Positions 36,522 to 48,321 of a stretch of DNA of 64,000 nucleotides are shown piece after piece. Position 1 is the stretch's first letter. Each line of letters begins with the position of its first letter. The notes below the pieces were generated by a model that was given only the letters and a program-made list of their open reading frames with translations, ran no database searches and was not told where the DNA came from. Made by a program: the position numbers and the translations under genes. Origin of the DNA: Spongiibacter taiwanensis (GTDB lineage Bacteria; Pseudomonadota; Gammaproteobacteria; Pseudomonadales; Spongiibacteraceae); assembly GCF_023702635.1 (NCBI RefSeq), contig NZ_CP098455.1:2852001-2916000 (forward strand). Reading direction: 5' to 3'.

Positions 36522-39500
36522 ATGAGTACAGGCCTGTACAGACCTGAGGATGTGCGCGACAACTGCGGCTTCGGCTTGATTGCCCATATGCAGGGCGATG
36601 CGAGTCATGCCCTTTTGCAGACCGCCATCGAGTCCCTAACCTGCATGACTCACCGTGGCGGGATCGCTGCGGATGGGAAAACTGGGGACGGCTGTGGCCT
36701 GTTGCTCAAAAAACCCGATGGCTTCCTGAGAGCGGTGGCGAAAGAGGCCTTTGGTGGCGAGCTTTCCGAGATTTACGGCATCGGTCAGATTTTTCTCAGT
36801 CGGGACGACGCCAAAGCGGCCGTTGCCCGGGAAGAATTCGAAAAGGTGATTAAAAGCAATGGCTTGGCTGTTGCTGGTTGGCGTGAAGTTCCCGTTGATG
36901 ACAGTTTCTGTGGCGATATTGCGCTTGCTGGGCGTCCTCGTATCGAGCAGTTGTTCATCAATGTTGATGGCTTGACCCAAAAAGAATTAACCACACGCCT
37001 GTTTGTGGTGCGTAGGCAGGCAGAAATTGCTCTGCAGGGCGACTCGGATTTTTACATTTGCAGCCTTTCTGCGGATGTCATTTCCTATAAAGGCCTGGTT
37101 ATGCCAGTGGACCTGCCACGCTTTTACAAAGACCTGGGTGACGAACGTCTGGAAACCGCTATCTGCGTATTCCACCAGCGTTTTTCCACCAATACCATGC
37201 CCCGCTGGCCGCTGGCTCAGCCTTTCCGCATGCTGGCCCACAATGGTGAAATCAATACCATCGAGGGTAACCGCAATTGGGCTGAGGCCCGTACCAGCCG
37301 CTTCTCCAGTGAACTGCTGCCCAATGTCGAAGAACTGGCACCCCTGGTAAATCGTACCGGTTCTGACTCCTCCAGCCTGGATAACATGCTGGAACTGCTG
37401 GTCGCGGGTGGAATGGACCTGTTCCGGGCCGTGCGCATGCTGGTACCGCCAGCTTGGCAAAATATCGAGCATATGGATGCCGACCTCAAGGCATTTTATG
37501 AGTACAACTCCATGCATATGGAGCCCTGGGATGGCCCCGCCGGGATGGTACTGACCGATGGTCGTTACGCGGTGTGTATGCTCGACCGCAATGGTTTGCG
37601 CCCCTCTCGCTGGGTGATCACCAAGAACGGCTTTATTACCGTGGCCTCTGAGGTGGGAACCTATTCTTACTTGCCAGAAGACGTGGTGGCGAAGGGCCGA
37701 ATCGGTCCTGGGCAAATTCTGGTTGTCGACACGGAAACCGGTGAAGTACTGCACACCAAAGATGTGGATGAGCGTCTGAAATCTGCCCATCCCTACAAGC
37801 AGTGGTTGCGGGAGCACGCGCACCGCTTGCAGGACCAGCTCAGCACGGTGGGTCGCCCCGAACTGCCCGAGGGTGAGCAGCTGCGCAGCATGCAGAAATA
37901 TTTCCAGGTCAGCTTCGAAGAGCGCGAGCAGGTGCTGACTGCCCTGGGCGATAGCGGCAATGAGGCCGTTGGCTCCATGGGCGACGATACGCCGATGGCG
38001 GTGCTGTCTCGCCACCAGCGTTCACTCTATGACTATTTCCGGCAGAAGTTTGCCCAGGTAACCAATCCGCCGATCGACCCGCTCCGGGAAGCGATCGTGA
38101 TGAGCCTGGAAACCCTGCTTGGCGCTGAACAGAATGTGTTTGAGCAGACCGCCGATCACGCCGACCGGCTGATTCTGACCAGCCCGGTGTTCTCCCCCGA
38201 GAAATTTGGCCGCTTGCAGCTGCTGAACTCAGATCGCTTCCCGCAGCAGGTCATCGACTTGAGCTATGACCCTGCGGTAACCAATTTGAAGTCTGCGGTA
38301 GAGCGAGTGGCCGCGGATGCTGAGGCCGCGGTTCGCAGCGGTAAAGTGATTTTGATTCTGAGTGATCGTCGGGTTGAGCCTGGCTTGCTCAGTGTGCATA
38401 GCTTGTTGGCGACGGGTGCGGTGCACCATCACCTGATTAAACAGGGCCTGCGTTGCGACGCCAACCTGGTGGTAGAGACCGGCAGTGCCCGGGACTCCCA
38501 TCAGATGGCCTGTCTGTTTGGCTTTGGCGCCACGGCCGTCTACCCCTACATGGCTTACGCGGTGTTGAGTGACATGCTCAGCTCCGGTGAACTGCTGGGT
38601 GATGAGCAGACGGTTCATACCAACTACAACAAAGGCATTAATAAAGGCCTGCTCAAAATTATGTCCAAAATGGGCATCTCCACCATTGCCTCTTATCGTG
38701 GCGCGCAATTGTTTGAGGCGGTGGGCCTGTCTGAGGAAATTGTTGAGCTGTGCTTTGCCGGCGTTGCCAGCCGTATTGCAGGGGTCAGCTTCGAGCAGCT
38801 GCAGAAGGACCAGGAAGCCCTGGCAACCATCGCCTGGTTGCCGCGTAAGTCGCTCGATCAGGGCGGTTTGCTGAAATATGTTCACGGCAAGGAATACCAC
38901 GCGTTTAACCCCGATGTGGTGATGACCTTGCAGCAAGCCGTTAAGAGCGGTGACTACGCCACCTGGAAAAAATACGCCAAGCTGGTGAATGAACGTCCCG
39001 TGGCAACGCTGCGTGATCTGTTGAAATTCGAAGGAGACGCTGCCCCCATTCCGTTGGAGGAAGTGGAGCCGATTGAAAGCATTCTGAGCCGCTTTGACTC
39101 GGCGGGGATGTCTCTGGGGGCCTTGAGCCCCGAGGCGCATGAGGCTTTGGCTGCGGCAATGAACCGTCTCGGCGCGCGGTCTAACTCCGGTGAAGGTGGT
39201 GAAGATCCCGCTCGCTTTGGCACCGAACGCGTGTCTAAGATCAAGCAGATCGCCTCCGGCCGCTTTGGTGTGACACCCCATTATCTGGTCAATGCTGAAG
39301 TGTTGCAGATCAAGGTCGCCCAGGGCGCCAAACCCGGTGAAGGTGGTCAGTTGCCGGGTGGTAAGGTCAATGCCCTGATCGCGCGTCTGCGCTACTCCGT
39401 GCCCGGTGTGACCTTGATTTCGCCGCCGCCCCACCACGATATTTACTCAATTGAGGATTTGGCCCAGCTGATTTTTGACCTGAAGCAGGTCAACCCTGAT

Positions 39501-40970
39501 GCACTGGTCTCGGTAAAACTGGTGTCTGAGCCCGGGGTCGGTACCATCGCGGCCGGGGTGGCGAAAGCCTACGCGGATCTGATTACCATTTCGGGTTACG
39601 ACGGCGGCACCGCAGCTAGTCCAATTACCTCCATTCGCTACGCCGGCTCGCCCTGGGAGCTTGGTCTGTCCGAGGTTCAGCAAACCCTGCGCGGCAATGG
39701 TCTGCGCGGCAAAGTGCGGGTCCAGACCGATGGCGGCCTGAAGACCGGTTTGGATGTGGTGAAAGCGGCGATTCTTGGTGCTGAGAGTTTCGGTTTTGGT
39801 ACCACACCCATGGTTGCTCTGGGCTGTAAATACCTGCGTATTTGCCACCTGAACAACTGTGCTACCGGCGTGGCTACTCAGGACGACCGCCTCCGGGATG
39901 AGCATTTTATTGGCACCGTGGATATGGTGGTGAATTTCTTCACCTTTATGGCCATGGAAACCCGCGAGTGGATGGCCAGTGTCGGTGTGCGCACCATTGA
40001 AGAGCTGATCGGTCGCACCGATCTGCTCAAACAAGCTGAAGGTGAAACTGACAAGCACGCGCTGCTGGACCTGTCTCCGATTCTGTTTAAAGACCCGGCG
40101 GCCAATGGCCAACCCGAGTTTTGTCAGGTCAAGCTCAATGAGCCCTTCGATAAAGGTGTTAAGGCCGAAGCGATCATTGATGCCGTAATGCCCGCCATTA
40201 AAGGCAAAACCGGCGGTGAGTTCGAGTTTAAGGTGACCAACTGTGACCGTTCTATCGGTGCGCGGATCTCTGGTGAAATTGCCAAGCTCTATGGCAACCT
40301 GGATATGGAAACAGCACCGATCACCCTGCGCCTGACCGGAACGGCGGGGCAGAGCTTTGGTGTCTGGAATGCCGGCGGCCTGCACATGTATCTCGAAGGG
40401 GATGCCAACGATTACGTCGGTAAAGGCATGGCTGGTGGCAAGCTGGTTATCTTCCCGCCCCGGGGCAGCGCTTTTAAAAGCCAGGAAACCTCCATCATTG
40501 GTAATACCTGTCTTTACGGCGCCACTGGCGGACGCCTGTTCGCAGCGGGAACCGCCGGGGAGCGTTTCGGCGTGCGTAATTCCGGCGCCCACGCCGTGAT
40601 TGAGGGGGCTGGCGACCACTGCTGTGAGTATATGACTGGCGGCAATATCACTGTGCTTGGCCCCACCGGGGTGAACTTTGGCGCGGGGATGACTGGCGGC
40701 TTTGCCTACGTGCTCGACGAGGCCAATCGTTTCGTAGACCGTTACAACAGCGAGCTGGTTGAAATCTGCCGAATCAACTCCGAGTCAATGGAAGCCTACC
40801 GGGCCCATTTGCGCGGCAATATAAGCGAGTTTGTCGCTGAAACGGGCTCCCAGTGGGGCCAGCACCTGCTCGACAATTTCGATGACTACATTGGCAAATT
40901 CTGGATGATCAAGCCGAAGGCCGCGAGTCTGAGCCGGCTGCTGGATTCCACCAGAAAGCGTCCTGAATAA
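36522..40970 (+). CDS. gltB: Glutamate synthase [NADPH] large subunit
   Basis: 1482 aa. A 14-residue propeptide precedes Cys15 (VRDNCGFGL), which becomes the N-terminal nucleophile of the glutaminase domain (to about 430). Then come a central linker domain, the FMN/3Fe-4S synthase domain (about 800-1200: CLRIC-type cluster here as [21 protein letters not shown], and [20 protein letters not shown]) and the C-terminal beta-helix GXGXG domain. Makes two glutamates from 2-oxoglutarate and glutamine with NADPH. Operon with gltD, 25 bases downstream. Confidence 0.98.
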   Translation: MSTGLYRPEDVRDNCGFGLIAHMQGDASHALLQTAIESLTCMTHRGGIAADGKTGDGCGLLLKKPDGFLRAVAKEAFGGELSEIYGIGQIFLSRDDAKAAVAREEFEKVIKSNGLAVAGWREVPVDDSFCGDIALAGRPRIEQLFINVDGLTQKELTTRLFVVRRQAEIALQGDSDFYICSLSADVISYKGLVMPVDLPRFYKDLGDERLETAICVFHQRFSTNTMPRWPLAQPFRMLAHNGEINTIEGNRNWAEARTSRFSSELLPNVEELAPLVNRTGSDSSSLDNMLELLVAGGMDLFRAVRMLVPPAWQNIEHMDADLKAFYEYNSMHMEPWDGPAGMVLTDGRYAVCMLDRNGLRPSRWVITKNGFITVASEVGTYSYLPEDVVAKGRIGPGQILVVDTETGEVLHTKDVDERLKSAHPYKQWLREHAHRLQDQLSTVGRPELPEGEQLRSMQKYFQVSFEEREQVLTALGDSGNEAVGSMGDDTPMAVLSRHQRSLYDYFRQKFAQVTNPPIDPLREAIVMSLETLLGAEQNVFEQTADHADRLILTSPVFSPEKFGRLQLLNSDRFPQQVIDLSYDPAVTNLKSAVERVAADAEAAVRSGKVILILSDRRVEPGLLSVHSLLATGAVHHHLIKQGLRCDANLVVETGSARDSHQMACLFGFGATAVYPYMAYAVLSDMLSSGELLGDEQTVHTNYNKGINKGLLKIMSKMGISTIASYRGAQLFEAVGLSEEIVELCFAGVASRIAGVSFEQLQKDQEALATIAWLPRKSLDQGGLLKYVHGKEYHAFNPDVVMTLQQAVKSGDYATWKKYAKLVNERPVATLRDLLKFEGDAAPIPLEEVEPIESILSRFDSAGMSLGALSPEAHEALAAAMNRLGARSNSGEGGEDPARFGTERVSKIKQIASGRFGVTPHYLVNAEVLQIKVAQGAKPGEGGQLPGGKVNALIARLRYSVPGVTLISPPPHHDIYSIEDLAQLIFDLKQVNPDALVSVKLVSEPGVGTIAAGVAKAYADLITISGYDGGTAASPITSIRYAGSPWELGLSEVQQTLRGNGLRGKVRVQTDGGLKTGLDVVKAAILGAESFGFGTTPMVALGCKYLRICHLNNCATGVATQDDRLRDEHFIGTVDMVVNFFTFMAMETREWMASVGVRTIEELIGRTDLLKQAEGETDKHALLDLSPILFKDPAANGQPEFCQVKLNEPFDKGVKAEAIIDAVMPAIKGKTGGEFEFKVTNCDRSIGARISGEIAKLYGNLDMETAPITLRLTGTAGQSFGVWNAGGLHMYLEGDANDYVGKGMAGGKLVIFPPRGSAFKSQETSIIGNTCLYGATGGRLFAAGTAGERFGVRNSGAHAVIEGAGDHCCEYMTGGNITVLGPTGVNFGAGMTGGFAYVLDEANRFVDRYNSELVEICRINSESMEAYRAHLRGNISEFVAETGSQWGQHLLDNFDDYIGKFWMIKPKAASLSRLLDSTRKRPE

Positions 40971-40983
40971 CGCCACGTAGTGA

Positions 40984-42414
<1,431 letters not shown>

Positions 42415-42434
42415 TAATTGGCAATACCTTAAAT

Positions 42435-42515
42435 GGGAGACGGGAAACGCAGGGGCCGCGAAGGATAAGGCATACAGTGTCAGCCCCGCGCTGATCGTTG
42501 CGTCTCCCGTCTTCC
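42435..42515. repeat. Imperfect inverted repeat between gltD and hemE
   Basis: A 19-base arm at 42435-42453 (GGGAGACGGGAAACGCAGG) pairs with 42497-42515 (reverse complement GGAAGACGGGAGACGCAAC), 15 of 19 matching, around about 43 bases. It could fold as a long hairpin in the gltD-hemE transcript or be a relic of a REP-like element. Confidence 0.5.
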
Positions 42516-42534
42516 GGCCTGCGTCGAGCGCACT

Positions 42535-43602
42535 ATGACCGAATTAAAAAACGACACCTTTCTTCGCGCGCTGCAGCGCCAACCTGTTGAATACACGCCG
42601 GTATGGATGATGCGCCAGGCAGGGCGTTATCTGCCAGAGTATCGGGCCACCCGTGCCAAGGCTGGCGACTTTCTGTCGTTGTGCATGAACCCGGAGCTGT
42701 CCTGCGAGGTGACCATGCAGCCGCTGGCGCGCTACCCCCTCGATGCGGCCATTCTGTTTTCCGATATTCTCACCATTCCTGATGCGATGGGTCTCGGTTT
42801 GTATTTTGAAACCGGCGAAGGGCCTCGCTTTAAAAAGACCGTGCGCACCCAAGCGGATGTGGACGCGCTACCCATTGTTGATGGCGAGAAACACCTCACT
42901 TATGTCTGCGATGCGGTGCGCACCATTCGTCGGGAATTGAATGGTAGCGTGCCCTTGATTGGCTTCTCTGGCAGTCCCTGGACCTTGGCCACCTATATGG
43001 TCGAGGGCGGCGGTTCGAAAGATCACGCTCGGAGTAAGGCTCTGGCATTTGACCAGCCCGACCTTATGCATGGTCTGCTCGACAAACTGGCACAAAGTGT
43101 AACGGCTTACTTGAATGACCAGATTCGCGCCGGTGCCCAGGCAGTGCAAATTTTTGATACCTGGGGTGGCGCACTTAGCCACAATGCCTATCAGGAATTC
43201 AGCCTTCGATACATGAAGCAGATCGTTGACGGTCTGATAAGAGAGAATGAAGGCCGTCGGGTGCCGGTGATTTTGTTCACCAAAAATGGTGGTCAATGGT
43301 TGGAGCGGATGGCGGAATCCGGCGCAGATGCCTTGGGGTTGGATTGGACCACGGATATTGGGGCTGCTCGGCAACGGGTTGGTGACCACGTGGCCCTGCA
43401 GGGCAATATGGACCCAGCGATGTTGCGGGCCTCGCCAGCGCGGATTGAGCAGGAAGTGGCGACCATTTTGGCAAGCTACGGTGCGGGCACGGGGCATGTC
43501 TTCAACCTGGGACATGGTATTACGCCAGAGGTCGATCCAGAGCATGCGGCGGCTTTTTTGAATTGTGTCAAAGAACTCTCAGTTCCTTATCACCGCAACT
43601 GA
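42535..43602 (+). CDS. hemE: Uroporphyrinogen decarboxylase
   Basis: 355 aa TIM-barrel enzyme converting uroporphyrinogen III to coproporphyrinogen III in heme synthesis. The signature [16 protein letters not shown] is near 22-37, with [21 protein letters not shown] and [16 protein letters not shown] following, and C-terminal [18 protein letters not shown]. The gltB-gltD-hemE order matches Pseudomonas. A long palindrome follows the stop. Confidence 0.98.
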   Translation: MTELKNDTFLRALQRQPVEYTPVWMMRQAGRYLPEYRATRAKAGDFLSLCMNPELSCEVTMQPLARYPLDAAILFSDILTIPDAMGLGLYFETGEGPRFKKTVRTQADVDALPIVDGEKHLTYVCDAVRTIRRELNGSVPLIGFSGSPWTLATYMVEGGGSKDHARSKALAFDQPDLMHGLLDKLAQSVTAYLNDQIRAGAQAVQIFDTWGGALSHNAYQEFSLRYMKQIVDGLIRENEGRRVPVILFTKNGGQWLERMAESGADALGLDWTTDIGAARQRVGDHVALQGNMDPAMLRASPARIEQEVATILASYGAGTGHVFNLGHGITPEVDPEHAAAFLNCVKELSVPYHRN

Positions 43603-43624
43603 AGTAGACAGCCTGAAAGCAAGT

Positions 43625-43666
43625 CCCTCAATAAGAAGGCCGCATATGCGGCCTTCTTATTGAGGG
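43625..43666. terminator. Bidirectional terminator, perfect 42-nt palindrome
   Basis: A perfect palindrome of 42 bases with centre GCATATGC; the arm begins CCCTCAATAAGAAGGCCGCA. It sits between the convergent hemE and 184-aa membrane-protein genes, 22 and 18 bases from their stops. The GC-rich core with A-rich 5' and T-rich 3' flanks within the stem suits rho-independent termination from both sides. Confidence 0.8.
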
Positions 43667-43684
43667 TTATGTTCGTCATGCACC

Positions 43685-44239
43685 TTATGGCATGACTTCA
43701 ACAAAATTACGCCACTTGTTGCGCATGCTGATAAACCAGTTTGGTGCCGCTGAGCCGGTTCCGGAAAATTCGAGTTCCGGGTAGTGGGCGGTGATCCGTT
43801 CCAGGATGTTTTGCTGACGTCCGTCAATATCGATGATGAGCAAATGACGGCCGCTGGCAAGGGCCTGATTGAAGCGCTTGAAATCGTGGTGGGGTTCCTG
43901 GATGCCGAGCAAGCCGCCCTCCCAGGTAATAAAGCCAAGTAATACAATGGCAAGGAAAACAAAGGGTGTCCAGCCAACAGCGGCGGTTGCACCGCTGTAG
44001 TAGCTTACCGCCAGTGTCAGGATACTAGCGCCAAGGCCGATCAGTGCGCCGCGCTCCATGGACTGCACAACATCTTTTCGGAGCACTGCTTCCACGTCGT
44101 TGAGCTTTCGCCGTTTCACACCAGAATCATCCTGACTGAGCACATGAATTTGCGGCTCAGTTAAGCCGTTCGACTGCAGATCTTGGTGAACATTCGCGAG
44201 TCGATCTAGATCATCAGTAATAAAATAGAAGCGTTTCAT
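43685..44239 (-). CDS. Hypothetical membrane protein, 184 aa
   Basis: Family not recognised. A soluble N-terminal alpha/beta part (RFYFITDDLDRLANVHQDL, about 1-60) is followed by a membrane region with two hydrophobic segments (about 67-110, GALIGLGASILTLAVSYY and FVFLAIVLLGFITWEGGLLG) and a second small domain with LLIIDIDGRQQNILERI. The Gly-rich segments resemble glycine-zipper or DUF1269-like stress proteins, an uncertain parallel. ATG 44239 is supported by AGGGGAG 6 bases upstream; the frame opens at 44269. Monocistronic. Confidence 0.7.
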   Translation of the reverse strand: MKRFYFITDDLDRLANVHQDLQSNGLTEPQIHVLSQDDSGVKRRKLNDVEAVLRKDVVQSMERGALIGLGASILTLAVSYYSGATAAVGWTPFVFLAIVLLGFITWEGGLLGIQEPHHDFKRFNQALASGRHLLIIDIDGRQQNILERITAHYPELEFSGTGSAAPNWFISMRNKWRNFVEVMP

Positions 44240-44529
44240 GTGTGACTCCCCTTTATTTGTGGTCTGCACTCATGCTTGCTGGTCGCCTGGCAGAGCCGCA
44301 CGGAAGTGATATCTTTGCAACCAAATGTCGCAATGCGGAAGATGTTGCCGCGGCGCCAAGTGAAGCTAATTTCAGTGTAACGCATTGTTTGCTACGTGCT
44401 TTCGTCATCACTGGTTCTGGCTATTTTATTTTCGTCTATGTCATCATTTCGCTAATTTCAAAATTGCATAAGCAGGCGGGAAGATAGTGTTTTGCCGCTA
44501 GCGGTGTGCTGTTCATACAGGCAAAAAAG
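44240..44529. other. Intergenic region before the DUF1415 gene
   Basis: 290 bases between divergent genes. The promoters of both should lie here. The AT-rich stretch about 44400-44465 is the likeliest promoter site. An 81-codon frame (44242-44487) starts over the ribosome site of the opposite gene and lacks family features, so it is not called. Confidence 0.4.
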
Positions 44530-45093
44530 ATGGCGTTTTATCAGGCAGAAAAAGAAGCCGGTATGGTCGCGCGGTGGCTCGATGAGGTGGTGATCGGTGA
44601 GAATCTGTGCCCCTTTGCTTCGCTGCCTCGGCGACAAGGACGAGTGGATATTTGCGTGAGTGATGCGACAGACGATGACACCCTTGTCACCGATTTCATG
44701 ACTGCGCTTGGCCGAATTCTCGACACGCCGGCAGAGCAGTTGGAGACAATTTTGTTGGTAGTGCCAAACCTGTATCCGGACTTTTTCGATTACAACGATA
44801 GTCTGGCGATGCTGGAGACCGCGATCCGGTTAAGCGGGGCCGAAGGCGAGGTGCAGCTGGCCAGCTTTCACCCCGGATACTGTTTTGACGGTGAGCCGGA
44901 AGATGACCCGGCGAATTACACCAACCGCAGTCCGTTTCCCATTTACCATTTGCTCAGAGAGCTCAGTGTGGAGCAGGCCCTGCGAGGCGTTGACGACCCG
45001 GATGCCATTCCCCTTCGCAATATTGCTTACTTGCGGGCGATGCCGCCCGCAAAGTTCGCGGCCCTGTTTCCAGAAAGGGGCACTGGGAAGTAA
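44530..45093 (+). CDS. DUF1415 family protein
   Basis: 187 aa. Family features: WLDEVVIGENLCPFA near the N-terminus, LLVVPNLYPDFFDYNDSLAMLE, VQLASFHPGYCFDGEPEDDPANYTNRSPFP in parts, and HLLRELSVEQAL. The conserved CPFA cysteine, the His of FHPGY and Asp/Glu cluster suggest a metal or redox site, but no function is established. ATG 44530 chosen (AGG upstream); GTG 44506 is in frame. Common in gammaproteobacteria. Confidence 0.85.
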   Translation: MAFYQAEKEAGMVARWLDEVVIGENLCPFASLPRRQGRVDICVSDATDDDTLVTDFMTALGRILDTPAEQLETILLVVPNLYPDFFDYNDSLAMLETAIRLSGAEGEVQLASFHPGYCFDGEPEDDPANYTNRSPFPIYHLLRELSVEQALRGVDDPDAIPLRNIAYLRAMPPAKFAALFPERGTGK

Positions 45094-45146
45094 GGGCTTG
45101 GTCCTCACTAAGTCATGAGGCCGGCGTGTTCTGTCCGGCAATAGCA

Positions 45147-45692
45147 CTATTTCGGTGGGAATTGGGCCCAAATTTCCGCCACGGCATTATTGATTGCAGC
45201 CTGGTTGGCTTTTGGATCTTTAGGGTCCAGTTCGACTACCAGCGATCCCCGCCAGGTGAGCTTTTTGTCGGCCGGGTTGATCAGGTCGATCAGGATCATA
45301 ATGTTCTTCACCACGGTATCTTTGCCCAGGGGAACGCCCACTGACGTGCTCATGCCGAAGTTGCCGGTGAAACTGCCTAACCCGATACCGAGTCGGGGGC
45401 TGCGGTCGATGGTATCTGCCGCTTCAGCCACGTAGTAGCGGGCGATGAAGTCGGCCTTTTGCAGCGACTCGGCTTCCTTGTACAGCCCGGCCACTAGCTG
45501 ATCCTTGAAAGCGGCCTTCACTGCGTCAATGGCAAAGGGAGACACCAGTTTGTCGCCGCCGCTGTTCTCGGCCCAAATGTATTGCTGGTAGCTGGCAAAG
45601 TTGGCTCTGGGGTTAAAGTCGGTCACCACATCGGTGGTGCTGCAGGCAGCCAAAAACAGGCTGCAAAGAAAGACGGAGAGGCGCTTTTTCAT
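45147..45692 (-). CDS. DUF4136 family lipoprotein
   Basis: 181 aa. MKKRLSVFLCSLFLAACSTTD is a lipoprotein signal with lipobox LAAC, so it is anchored in a membrane, probably the outer. The body matches DUF4136: DFNPRANFASYQQYIW near the start and SLVVELDPKDPKANQAAINNAVAEIWAQFPPK at the end, read in parts. Function unknown. ATG 45692 chosen by the signal peptide; the frame opens at 45731. Convergent with the DUF1415 gene. Confidence 0.82.
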   Translation of the reverse strand: MKKRLSVFLCSLFLAACSTTDVVTDFNPRANFASYQQYIWAENSGGDKLVSPFAIDAVKAAFKDQLVAGLYKEAESLQKADFIARYYVAEAADTIDRSPRLGIGLGSFTGNFGMSTSVGVPLGKDTVVKNIMILIDLINPADKKLTWRGSLVVELDPKDPKANQAAINNAVAEIWAQFPPK

Positions 45693-45793
45693 AATCAATG
45701 TCCGTTGTCGGTGATGCGGGTACTTGGACATCCTACCGCGAGCAGGATTTCCGCGTCATGGTAATAAAGCCAGTGTTTTCGGTGAGGCTCCTG

Positions 45794-46402
45794 TCAGCGG
45801 CCTTGGCTGCGCCAATGGGCCCCTATCTCGTCTGCCATCGAGGCACAGGCCTGGTGGCGGTGACAGCCCTTGATATGGTCGTTTACCAGGCCAGTGGCCT
45901 GTAAGTGGGCATAGCAAATAGTGGAGCCAAAAAATCGAAAACCGCGTTTTTTCATATCTTTGCTGATGGCGTCTGATTCTGCCGAGGTAGCCGGCACCTC
46001 CTTTAGCGATGCCCAGTTGTTTTGCTTGGGTTTGAAATCATAAAAAGACCACAAATAGCGCGAGAAACTGCCGAATTCCCGTTGCAGCTCCAGAAAGAGT
46101 TTGGCGTTGCCGATGGCGCTTTCAATTTTTTTACGATTACGGACGATGCCCGGATTTTGCATCAGTTCTTCGACTTTATCTTCGTCAAATCGGGCAACTT
46201 TGCGGGGGTCGAAATTAGCAAAGGCCTTCCGGTAGCCATCGCGTTTCTTCAGCACCGTAATCCAGCTCAGCCCGGCCTGAGCCGATTCCAGAATGAGAAA
46301 CTCAAACTGGACACGATCGTCAACTTGGGGAACGCCCCATTCCTGGTCGTGATACTGCTGGTAGAGTGGGTCGTTGCCGCACCAGTCACAGCGTTCTTCC
46401 AT
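45794..46402 (-). CDS. tag: DNA-3-methyladenine glycosylase I
   Basis: 202 aa. Removes 3-methyladenine from alkylated DNA. Zinc-site Cys and His in RCDWCGNDPLYQQYHDQEWGVP (read in parts) and CYAHLQATGLVNDHIKGCHRH; catalytic Glu in FLILESAQAGLSWITVLKKR. Full length for the family (187 aa in E. coli). Divergent from the M48 protease gene. Confidence 0.96.
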   Translation of the reverse strand: MEERCDWCGNDPLYQQYHDQEWGVPQVDDRVQFEFLILESAQAGLSWITVLKKRDGYRKAFANFDPRKVARFDEDKVEELMQNPGIVRNRKKIESAIGNAKLFLELQREFGSFSRYLWSFYDFKPKQNNWASLKEVPATSAESDAISKDMKKRGFRFFGSTICYAHLQATGLVNDHIKGCHRHQACASMADEIGAHWRSQGR

Positions 46403-46564
46403 TTTTCGGTTCCTTGTAGCGTTTGCTTTCGTTTCGGGGAGCGGTTCACGTTGTCACAATATTGATCGGGACTTGCGGGTGGCATTGCCTCTACATTGCC
46501 ACTACAAGGTCATAGCGGCTGTGCCATAATGCGGCCATTCCACGTTAGTCTAGCAGGGAGTGTT

Positions 46565-47359
46565 ATGAAAATTCTGAAGATTTCTGCTCTGGTCGCCGCG
46601 CTAGCAGGGCTGATGATAGCCTGCGTTGAGTCTCCGACCGGACGCCGCCAGGTACTCTTGTTCAGCAATGCCGAAATGTCTCAGATGGGGACAACCGCCT
46701 TTGACGAGATGAAGCAGAAAATGACGGTCAGCACCGATTCCAGTGTGAACCGCTATGTGAGCTGCGTGGCCGATGCCGTGACCGCCATTTTGCCATCAGA
46801 GTGGCGAGGTAGCTGGGAAGTGGTGGTGTTCAAGGAAGACAGCGCCAACGCCTTTGCTTTGCCAGGCAAAAAGATCGGCGTACACACCGGGATTCTCAAG
46901 GTCGCAAAAACACAGGACCAACTGGGCACCGTGCTTGGCCATGAAGTAGGCCACGTGTTGGCCCAGCACAGCGCGGAGCGCCTGTCTCTGCAAAGCGTTG
47001 CCGGCACAACCACCCAGTTGGTGGGTGTGATGCTAGGGGAAGGCGCCGGCAAAGACACCGTGATGGGCTTGATGGGGCTGGGAACCCAGTACGGTGTGGT
47101 ACTGCCCTACGGTCGCGCCCAGGAATCCGAGGCTGATGTGGTCGGCCTCGACCTGATGGCGCAGGCGGGCTTCAACCCCGAGGCCAGTATTGCCCTTTGG
47201 CAGAATATGAGCGCCGCCAATGCGGGGCAGCCCCCGGAGTTCCTGTCTACTCACCCCTCCCATGAAACCCGGATTAGCGATTTGAAAAAGGGAATGCCAA
47301 AAGCGAACAAGCTGTATCAGCAGGCGGTCGCGCAGGGACGTAAACCTAACTGCAAATAG
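46565..47359 (+). CDS. M48 family metallopeptidase lipoprotein
   Basis: 264 aa. Lipoprotein signal ending LMIAC. Zinc protease motif HEVGH in GTVLGHEVGHVLAQH, third ligand Glu in AQESEADVVGLDLMAQAG, and substrate region HPSHETRI. Resembles LoiP/YggG-type outer-membrane quality-control proteases, without the C-terminal TPR of BepA. AGGGAG lies just before ATG 46565; the frame opens at 46496 without a ribosome site. Confidence 0.9.
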   Translation: MKILKISALVAALAGLMIACVESPTGRRQVLLFSNAEMSQMGTTAFDEMKQKMTVSTDSSVNRYVSCVADAVTAILPSEWRGSWEVVVFKEDSANAFALPGKKIGVHTGILKVAKTQDQLGTVLGHEVGHVLAQHSAERLSLQSVAGTTTQLVGVMLGEGAGKDTVMGLMGLGTQYGVVLPYGRAQESEADVVGLDLMAQAGFNPEASIALWQNMSAANAGQPPEFLSTHPSHETRISDLKKGMPKANKLYQQAVAQGRKPNCK

Positions 47360-47381
47360 CGGCTGTTAGCCTCTCTTCGTT

Positions 47382-47403
47382 AGTGGGGGCGTAAGCCCTC
47401 ACT
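47382..47403. terminator. Hairpin between M48 protease gene and cysE
   Basis: AGTGGGGGC at 47382-47390 pairs with GCCCTCACT at 47395-47403 (one G-T pair), loop GTAA. It lies between convergent genes and could end both; no strong T run. Confidence 0.5.
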
Positions 47404-47431
47404 GGCGATGTGGCACTCAGGGCGCTGCCAG

Positions 47432-48241
47432 TTAGGTGTCGCAGCAGGCGAGGTGGTTCATCGACAACGCGGGATTGTCGCAGTCGGGGCGCCCAACCAC
47501 CTTAGCCGGCACACCGCTGACCATAGTGTGGGGTGGCACGTCCTTTAATACCACGCTGCCGGCACCCACATGGGCGCCTTCACCGATTTGGATATTGCCG
47601 AGAATTTTGGCTCCCGCGCCAATCAGCACACCATCGGCAACCTTGGGATGGCGGTCGCCATCTTCTTTGCCGGTGCCACCCAGGGTGACCGATTGCATCA
47701 GCGATACGTTGTTGCCCACCACCGCCGTCTCACCGATCACCACGCCGGTAGCGTGGTCCATCAAGATGCCGCTGCCGACCCGGGCGGCCGGATGAATGTC
47801 CACCCCAAACTCGCATGAGATGCGGTTCTGAAAGTACAGGGCGAGGGAGGTGCGCTGCTGTTGCCACAGCCAGTGGGCCACGCGGTAACTCTGCAGGGCG
47901 TGGAAGCCTTTGAAATACAGGAAGGGCACCGACAGGCTATTGCAGGCTGAATCACGCTCCTGAACGGCGCAGATATCGGCCCGCATGGCGGCGCCGATAG
48001 TCGGGTCACTCGCAAAGGCCTCTTCGATCACCTCTCTGACCAGCAGTGCCGACGCGGCAGGGCTGTCGAGTGCGTGGGCGAGGTGAAAACTCAGTGCTGT
48101 TTCCAGGCCACTGTGATTGAGAATGGTGGCGTGAAGAAAACTGGCCAGTACCGGTTCGCGCTTGACCTCGCAGGCCGTTTCCTTGCGAATGCGCTCCCAG
48201 ACAGGGTCGGTATTGGCGGCGGCGATAGCGTGTGTCGTCAT
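47432..48241 (-). CDS. cysE: Serine O-acetyltransferase
   Basis: 269 aa, acetyl-CoA-dependent first step of cysteine synthesis. Helical N-terminal domain (to about 140) then left-handed beta-helix hexapeptide repeats: DIHPAARVGSGILMDHATGVVIGE in parts, NVSLMQSVTLGGTGKEDGDRHPKVADG, IGAGAKILGNIQIGEGAHVGAGSVVLKDVP. The catalytic His/Asp pair lies in MDHATG and the C-terminal tail for CysK binding is present. Length matches the E. coli type. Confidence 0.95.
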   Translation of the reverse strand: MTTHAIAAANTDPVWERIRKETACEVKREPVLASFLHATILNHSGLETALSFHLAHALDSPAASALLVREVIEEAFASDPTIGAAMRADICAVQERDSACNSLSVPFLYFKGFHALQSYRVAHWLWQQQRTSLALYFQNRISCEFGVDIHPAARVGSGILMDHATGVVIGETAVVGNNVSLMQSVTLGGTGKEDGDRHPKVADGVLIGAGAKILGNIQIGEGAHVGAGSVVLKDVPPHTMVSGVPAKVVGRPDCDNPALSMNHLACCDT

Positions 48242-48321
48242 AGCAAATCAGGACTGTTGAGCGAATCAGTGAGTCAGTATACCTCCCAACGCCCAGCAGA
48301 ATAAATCCGGGTGGGATCTGA

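Noticed and set aside
38229-40619. Long minus-strand frames (402 and 390 codons) opposite gltB
   Set aside because: They are antisense shadows of a well-conserved gltB with GC-biased third positions; no domain is visible.
43625-43666. 42-base palindrome considered as a transposon end or cruciform origin
   Set aside because: It lies between convergent stops and fits a bidirectional terminator; no transposase or second copy was seen.
44242-44487. 81-codon plus-strand frame before the DUF1415 gene
   Set aside because: Starts over the ribosome site of the opposite gene, has no ribosome site, no family features and an implausible composition.
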